From Salibacterium qingdaonense (lineage in GTDB: Bacteria; Bacillota; Bacilli; Bacillales; Marinococcaceae), in contig NZ_FOTY01000002.1 in the NCBI RefSeq assembly GCF_900114715.1, forward strand, positions 244,697 through 308,696: DNA of 64,000 nt. Reading direction: 5' to 3'. The position numbers and the translations under genes were made by a program. This document shows, piece by piece, positions 60,685 to 64,000 of the stretch. The notes under the pieces are model-generated. The model made no database searches. It saw nothing but the letters and a program-made list of their open reading frames with translations, and was not told where the DNA came from. Position 1 is the stretch's first letter. Each line of letters opens with the position of its first letter.

Positions 60685-61563
60685 ATGGCAGAAGGTTTAA
60701 TAATGAAAGCGGTCAGCGGATTTTATTACGTTTACGATCAGGGTGAAATCTATCAATGCAGAGCAAGAGGACTATTCCGCAAAAAAAAGATCAAACCACT
60801 GGTCGGGGATATGGTGGAATATGAAGCGCCAAATAAAGAAGAGGGGTATCTGCTCCAGGTCATGGACAGAAAAAACGAGCTCACCCGGCCGCCTGCGGCT
60901 AACATTAATCAGGCATTTATCGTTTTTTCAGCGCAGCAGCCAGCATTTTCAACTGCTATGCTGGACCGCTTTCTTGTTCATATGGAAGCGTTGGATATTT
61001 ACCCGGTCATTATTGTCAATAAAGAAGATCTGGCGGATGAGAACCTTCAGAGAGAGCTCGCATACTATCAGGAAACATATAAAAACACAGGGTATCCGTT
61101 TCATCTCGTATCAAGTATAACAGAAGCCGGGGTGCAGGAGCTTCAATATTACATCAACGGCCGTGTCAGTATGGTAACCGGGGAGTCCGGGGTCGGTAAA
61201 ACAACCCTTTTGAACCTGCTGATTCCTTCTCTTCATCTTGAGACAGCTGAAGTGTCAAAACGACTTGGACGGGGCAGGCATACGACAAAGCACTTACAGC
61301 TTATCCCCTGCAAAGAAGGATTTATTGCTGACACCCCCGGGTTCAGCTCCCTTGAATTTGAACAAATAGATGAAGAAGATCTGGATCTCTGTTTTCCCGA
61401 AATGAAAGAACGGCTGCCATTCTGTAAATTCAGAGGATGCACGCATCGGAAAGAACCGGGATGCGCTGTCAAGCAGGCGGTGGAAGACGGAGGCATTGCG
61501 TCTTTCAGGTATGAGCACTATACACAGTTTTTTGAAGAACTCGCACAGCGACGGAGGTATTAA
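60685..61563 (+). CDS. rsgA: Ribosome small subunit-dependent GTPase RsgA (CpgA)
   Basis: Circularly permuted GTPase of 292 residues for late 30S maturation. N-terminal OB fold, then G-motifs in the order G4 (NKED near 112), G1 (TGESGVGKTTLLNLL near 164), G3 (DTPGFSS near 216), and a C-terminal zinc knuckle (CKFRGCTHRKEPGCAV near 247). The start follows GGACAGGAGG. It is a known PrkC substrate in B. subtilis and lies next to that gene. Confidence 0.95.
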   Translation: MAEGLIMKAVSGFYYVYDQGEIYQCRARGLFRKKKIKPLVGDMVEYEAPNKEEGYLLQVMDRKNELTRPPAANINQAFIVFSAQQPAFSTAMLDRFLVHMEALDIYPVIIVNKEDLADENLQRELAYYQETYKNTGYPFHLVSSITEAGVQELQYYINGRVSMVTGESGVGKTTLLNLLIPSLHLETAEVSKRLGRGRHTTKHLQLIPCKEGFIADTPGFSSLEFEQIDEEDLDLCFPEMKERLPFCKFRGCTHRKEPGCAVKQAVEDGGIASFRYEHYTQFFEELAQRRRY

Positions 61564-61565
61564 TC

Positions 61566-62216
61566 ATGACAAAAGTAGCGCCATCGATTCTTGCGGCAGA
61601 TGTTTCCCGTTTAAAAGAAGAAATTGAAGATGCAGAGCTGGCAGGGTCGGACTATATTCATGTGGATGTAATGGACGGTCATTTTGTCCCCAACATTACG
61701 ATGGGGCCGTTCGTTGTATCATCCATTCGACCTCACACATCCCTGCCGCTTGATGTTCACCTAATGATCGAAAAGCCGGAACGTTATGTAGAAGACTTTG
61801 CCCGTGCCGGCGCCGATATTTTGTCTGTTCACGCCGAGGCTTGTCCTCATCTGCATCGCACCATTGAACAGATTCATGAACATCAGATGAAAGCAGGTGT
61901 CGTACTTAATCCTGCAACGCCGCTGTCATCCATTCAGCACGTTTTGAAAAATGTGGATCTGATCTTATTAATGACTGTTAATCCAGGCTTTGGAGGACAG
62001 GCTTTCATTGAAGAAGTGCTCCCAAAGCTTGCAGAATTGAGGAGTATGCTTGATGCTTCCGGGCATGATGCAGAACTGGAGGTGGACGGCGGAGTTGATG
62101 AACATACGGCACCTCTTTGTCGTGAAGCCGGAGCAGACGTTCTTGTCGCCGGTTCAGCTGTGTTTAAAAAACAAGACAGAAAAGCAGCGGTGGAAGCAGT
62201 TAGAACTGGACTTTGA
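61566..62216 (+). CDS. rpe: Ribulose-phosphate 3-epimerase Rpe
   Basis: Pentose phosphate pathway epimerase of 216 residues with a TIM barrel. SILAADVSRLKEEI, HVDVMDGHFVPNITMGP near residue 35 and LLMTVNPGFGGQAFIEEVLPK near residue 135 are diagnostic. It starts two bases after rsgA. Translation is likely coupled; the ribosome site GACGGAGG lies in the rsgA end. The next gene in B. subtilis, thiN, is missing here. Confidence 0.96.
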   Translation: MTKVAPSILAADVSRLKEEIEDAELAGSDYIHVDVMDGHFVPNITMGPFVVSSIRPHTSLPLDVHLMIEKPERYVEDFARAGADILSVHAEACPHLHRTIEQIHEHQMKAGVVLNPATPLSSIQHVLKNVDLILLMTVNPGFGGQAFIEEVLPKLAELRSMLDASGHDAELEVDGGVDEHTAPLCREAGADVLVAGSAVFKKQDRKAAVEAVRTGL

Positions 62217-62252
62217 AACAGATGGAGTCTGGGACAAGACCTCTAAAAGAAG

Positions 62253-62297
62253 CGAAAAATGCCGAACGATTTTTTTAAAATCGTTCGGCATTTTTCG
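62253..62297. terminator. Strong bidirectional terminator hairpin after rpe
   Basis: CGAAAAATGCCGAACGATTT pairs perfectly with its inverted copy ending at 62297, giving a stem of about 20 base pairs with T-rich downstream arm. It probably ends the rsgA-rpe transcript. Confidence 0.85.
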
Positions 62298-62336
62298 TTG
62301 CTGAGACAAACCGCTGCGCCAACATGCTTCGCTTTT

Positions 62337-62448
62337 ACTCCAGAGCACAAGGGCGACATCGATTCGCTGGGCGCTCATCGTGTCTTCTATGCACTCCGGA
62401 GTACAAGGGCGACATCGATTCGCTGGGGGCTCATCGTGTCTTCTATGC
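62337..62448 (+). repeat. Tandem duplication of a 56-base unit
   Basis: 62337-62392 and 62393-62448 are head-to-tail copies differing at three positions. A third copy lies inverted at 137-191. The unit begins ACTCC and ends TTCTATGC. Confidence 0.93.
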
Positions 62449-62475
62449 AGCGGGCACGGCTCAAAAGGGAAGATC

Positions 62476-62515
62476 GGGTCAGATCGGCATCTCCTGGCGG
62501 GCGCCGACCTGACCC
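62476..62515. other. Hairpin with 13-base arms
   Basis: GGGTCAGATCGGC (62476-62488) and GCCGACCTGACCC (62503-62515) pair at 12 of 13 positions around a 14-base loop. No T tract follows. Confidence 0.7.
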
Positions 62516-62629
62516 GCATCCTGCGGTGGACACCAGCGACGAAAAATGTGTGCGTAGTGTCCACCGATCACTCTTTGATGGACACTACGATGCTAAAATC
62601 AGAAGAAAGTGGGTGCCGGAGAAAATGAA

Positions 62630-62719
62630 TGGACACTATCCCGCCGGAAAGGAAGTCTTAGTATCCTTCAACCCTATTTCCACAGACACAATATATACTG
62701 TCAGGCGGTTTAGTGTCCA
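62630..62719. mobile_element. MITE-like 90-base element with terminal inverted repeats
   Basis: TGGACACTATCCCGCC (62630-62645) and GGCGGTTTAGTGTCCA (62704-62719) are terminal inverted repeats matching at 14 of 16 positions. It has no coding capacity. The 9-base tip TGGACACTA occurs again at 62579-62587 in the same orientation and inverted at 62555-62563, and CGGTGGACAC/GTGTCCACCG (62524-62533, 62557-62566) forms a further pair, which suggests nested or degenerate insertions. Confidence 0.55.
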
Positions 62720-62841
62720 CGGAACCGGCCGGGTCCGCAATAACCGCAGCGAATGCCCGGCCGCATCAGCTGGGTACTTTTGACTATTCGTCAACGTTTG
62801 ATACAGCCCCCGTTGATGATCTATGAATGGCTTTGTCCCAG

Positions 62842-63111
62842 TGCTTTTTTAAAGGAGAAAAACAAAAATTATTCATGAATGAAGACAGCTGATTGAAAAA
62901 CGCAGGAATCTTGTAAGTAAGGTTTGGGTATGCTGAATGGCAGAGACAGAATTTTTTTGCGAAATTCTATGTACTATTTGCTCTTTGTTGAATATACATA
63001 TAAAAGAATGTTTGAAAAGCGGAGCGGTTCAGCATGGAAAGGAGTCAACCGGACCCGTGACGGACAATGCGGCGCGTGCCGCATTCATCACTGAATGAGG
63101 AGGAGTTTATC
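62842..63111. other. Intergenic leader before spoVM
   Basis: Stretch of 270 bases without a gene, AT-rich in its middle. CATATAAA at 62997-63004 resembles a mother-cell (SigE) -10 box, but I see no -35 at the right distance. A perfect stem AATGCGGC/GCCGCATT with a GCGT loop lies at 63066-63085, just before the spoVM ribosome site. Confidence 0.4.
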
Positions 63112-63192
63112 ATGAAATTCTATACGATCAAACTGCCGGGATTTCTGGGAGGATTCGTACGCGCTGTCATTGGTACTATTAAGAAATATTAA
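63112..63192 (+). CDS. spoVM: Spore coat anchoring peptide SpoVM
   Basis: Peptide of 26 residues, the exact length of B. subtilis SpoVM. It begins MKFYTIKLPGFLGG, keeping Ile6 and Pro9, and ends in a basic KKY. SpoVM is an amphipathic helix that recognises the convex forespore surface and recruits the coat ATPase SpoIVA; it also inhibits the FtsH protease. The ribosome site GAGGAGGAG lies eight bases before the ATG. Its place between the rpe region and convergent rpmB is the usual one. Confidence 0.95.
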   Translation: MKFYTIKLPGFLGGFVRAVIGTIKKY

Positions 63193-63230
63193 CGATAATA
63201 TTATTATGTAAACTTATGAAGTGTATAAAA

Positions 63231-63265
63231 AAACGGGGTGACCTTTGCCGGGCATCCCGTTTCTT
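63231..63265. terminator. Bidirectional terminator between spoVM and rpmB
   Basis: AAACGGGGTG (63231-63240) pairs with CATCCCGTTT (63253-63262), with A residues before and T-rich sequence after, so it can serve both convergent genes. Confidence 0.85.
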
Positions 63266-63289
63266 TTAAAACTGCATTATATGAATCAA

Positions 63290-63478
63290 TTATACGCGTT
63301 GTACTTTGCCGGCTTTAAGAGCTCGGGCGGAAACATACACACGCTTTGGCTTTCCATCGACCATGATGCGTACCTTCTGAACGTTCGCACCCCAGCGCCG
63401 TTTCGTGGCGTTGTTGGCGTGTGAACGATTGTGTCCTGTTTTCGGACCTTTTCCTGTTACACTACATTTGCGGGCCAT
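63290..63478 (-). CDS. rpmB: 50S ribosomal protein L28
   Basis: Ribosomal protein of 62 residues, same length as B. subtilis L28, with [20 protein letters not shown] at the N-terminus and [20 protein letters not shown] at the end. The start follows AAGGAGGTGCATGTCC; a longer frame upstream to 63526 is not supported. Confidence 0.97.
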   Translation of the reverse strand: MARKCSVTGKGPKTGHNRSHANNATKRRWGANVQKVRIMVDGKPKRVYVSARALKAGKVQRV

Positions 63479-63538
63479 GGACATGCACCTCCTTATCGTC
63501 TTCCGTGTTGCTGTGCACAATGTCATTCATACTTTTTT

Positions 63539-63567
63539 ATTCTAGCACAGGGAATTCAGCTATGCAA
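63539..63567 (-). promoter_or_regulatory. SigA promoter of rpmB
   Basis: On the minus strand TTGCAT (63562-63567) and TAGAAT (63539-63544) are 17 bases apart, with a TG two bases before the -10 (extended -10), about 60 bases before the rpmB start. Confidence 0.65.
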
Positions 63568-63670
63568 TCACAGATTAAATCCTGAAAGAAAGTCGGATTC
63601 CACAGCTGCTGTACTGGTTACAGGGGGGTAAACCGGCAAGACATTTCCGGTCGTATAAAGACGGAACCTT

Positions 63671-63697
63671 AGATTGCAATAATAAATGCAACAACCA
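63671..63697. repeat. Possible inverted-repeat end of the IS30-type element
   Basis: TAGATTGCAATAATAAATGC lies about 20-45 bases outside the transposase stop and resembles the TTGCAA-rich ends of Firmicutes IS30 elements. The other end is outside the window, so the boundary is unproven. Confidence 0.35.
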
Positions 63698-63718
63698 CCT
63701 CAATTCCATTATTTGTAA

Positions 63719-64000
63719 CTAAAGAACAGATGCCAACCCCTGTTCGAATCGGTCGTTAGGAGACTGGTATCCCAGTATTTTACGGGGGAGGGTGTTGCAC
63801 CAATTCTCCACATAGGCAATGACGGTATCGTCCAGGTCATCGATGGATTGTCCTTTGGGTATAAACCGTCGGATCAATCCGTTATGGCGTTCGTTCGTGC
63901 CTCTCTCACTGGAAGTATAGGGGTGCGTATAATAGACGCTAACCTGATCACAGTCAACGGCTTCGGTAAGTTCGCTGAATTCGGAACCGTTGTCGGATGT
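63719..64000 (-). CDS. IS30-family transposase, C-terminal part (cut by window edge)
   Basis: The last 93 codons of a transposase run off the right edge. The catalytic DDE core is recognisable: SDNGSEF with the second Asp, then HPYTSSERGTNERHNGLIRR with the catalytic Glu, and RFIPKGQSIDDL, all typical of IS30. The frame is open from the edge to the TAG, with no sign of decay in the visible part. It lies downstream of nothing essential: 240 bases beyond rpmB. Confidence 0.88.
   Translation of the reverse strand, partial: TSDNGSEFSELTEAVDCDQVSVYYTHPYTSSERGTNERHNGLIRRFIPKGQSIDDLDDTVIAYVENWCNTLPRKILGYQSPNDRFEQGLASVL

Larger units (their letters stand above)
62230..62841. repeat. Composite repeat element between rpe and spoVM
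   Basis: About 610 bases without a credible gene, bounded by inverted TGGGACAAGACC (62230-62241) and GGCTTTGTCCCA (62829-62840). Inside are a terminator-like hairpin, two 56-base tandem units, a 13-base GGGTCAGATCGGC hairpin, a run of TGGACACTA motifs and a GGCCGGG/CCCGGCC hairpin. Its end module 62797-62841 and its 56-base unit recur at the left edge of the window. Open frames across it (for example 62259-62783) match only the repeat structure. Confidence 0.7.

Noticed and set aside
62337..62448. Possible CRISPR array
   Set aside because: Two directly abutting 56-base units without spacers and no cas genes; it is a tandem duplication.
62259..62783. Open frame of 174 codons on the plus strand
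   Set aside because: It is built from a terminator stem, tandem repeats and hairpins, has no ribosome site and no protein-like composition.

Overview
The window is a core chromosomal segment of an endospore-forming Gram-positive bacterium of the family Bacillaceae. The evidence is direct: spoVD, spoVE, spoIIGA-sigE-sigG and spoVM are present, bshC points to bacillithiol, MurE carries the DNPR motif of meso-diaminopimelate enzymes, and the gene order follows the Bacillus subtilis ylbP-to-rpmB region almost gene for gene. Base composition looks close to even, higher in GC than B. subtilis, and many starts are TTG or GTG. I cannot name the genus; an alkaliphilic or halophilic relative is possible but is a guess.

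Layout. 1-284 is the end of a dispersed repeat element. 285-3059 holds ylbP (minus strand), yllA and bshC. 3152-21764 is the division and cell wall cluster from mraZ to ftsZ: MurE, MraY, MurD, MurG and MurB make lipid II, PBP2B with FtsL, DivIB, FtsA and FtsZ builds the septum, and SpoVD with SpoVE serves the spore cortex. 21933-24550 is the sporulation sigma block spoIIGA-sigE-sigG. 24729-28734 is the ylmC-to-divIVA group (cell wall editing, FtsZ anchoring, ribosome rescue, pole marking). 28727-33317 holds T-box-controlled ileS, lspA and a pseudouridine synthase. 33314-43925 is the pyrimidine operon with two PyrR attenuators but without pyrC. 43990-45708 is rqcH on the minus strand. 45809-62216 runs through a calcium P-type ATPase, yloC, remA, gmk, rpoZ, coaBC, priA, fmt, rsmB, rlmN, the PrpC/PrkC phosphatase-kinase pair, rsgA and rpe.

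The stretch 62217-63111, where B. subtilis has thiN, is filled with non-coding repeats: a tandem 56-base unit, a 90-base MITE-like inverted repeat element and several hairpins. The 26-residue spoVM follows, then rpmB on the minus strand and the C-terminal end of an IS30-type transposase cut by the window edge.

The most unusual points are the shared repeat family that borders the conserved block on both sides, the TGGACACTA inverted-repeat element, an awkward start for spoIIGA, the missing pyrC, and a Glu in place of the expected Asp in the RqcH DR motif. I saw no rRNA, tRNA, CRISPR array or prophage, and no strong case for a wholly new multi-gene system.
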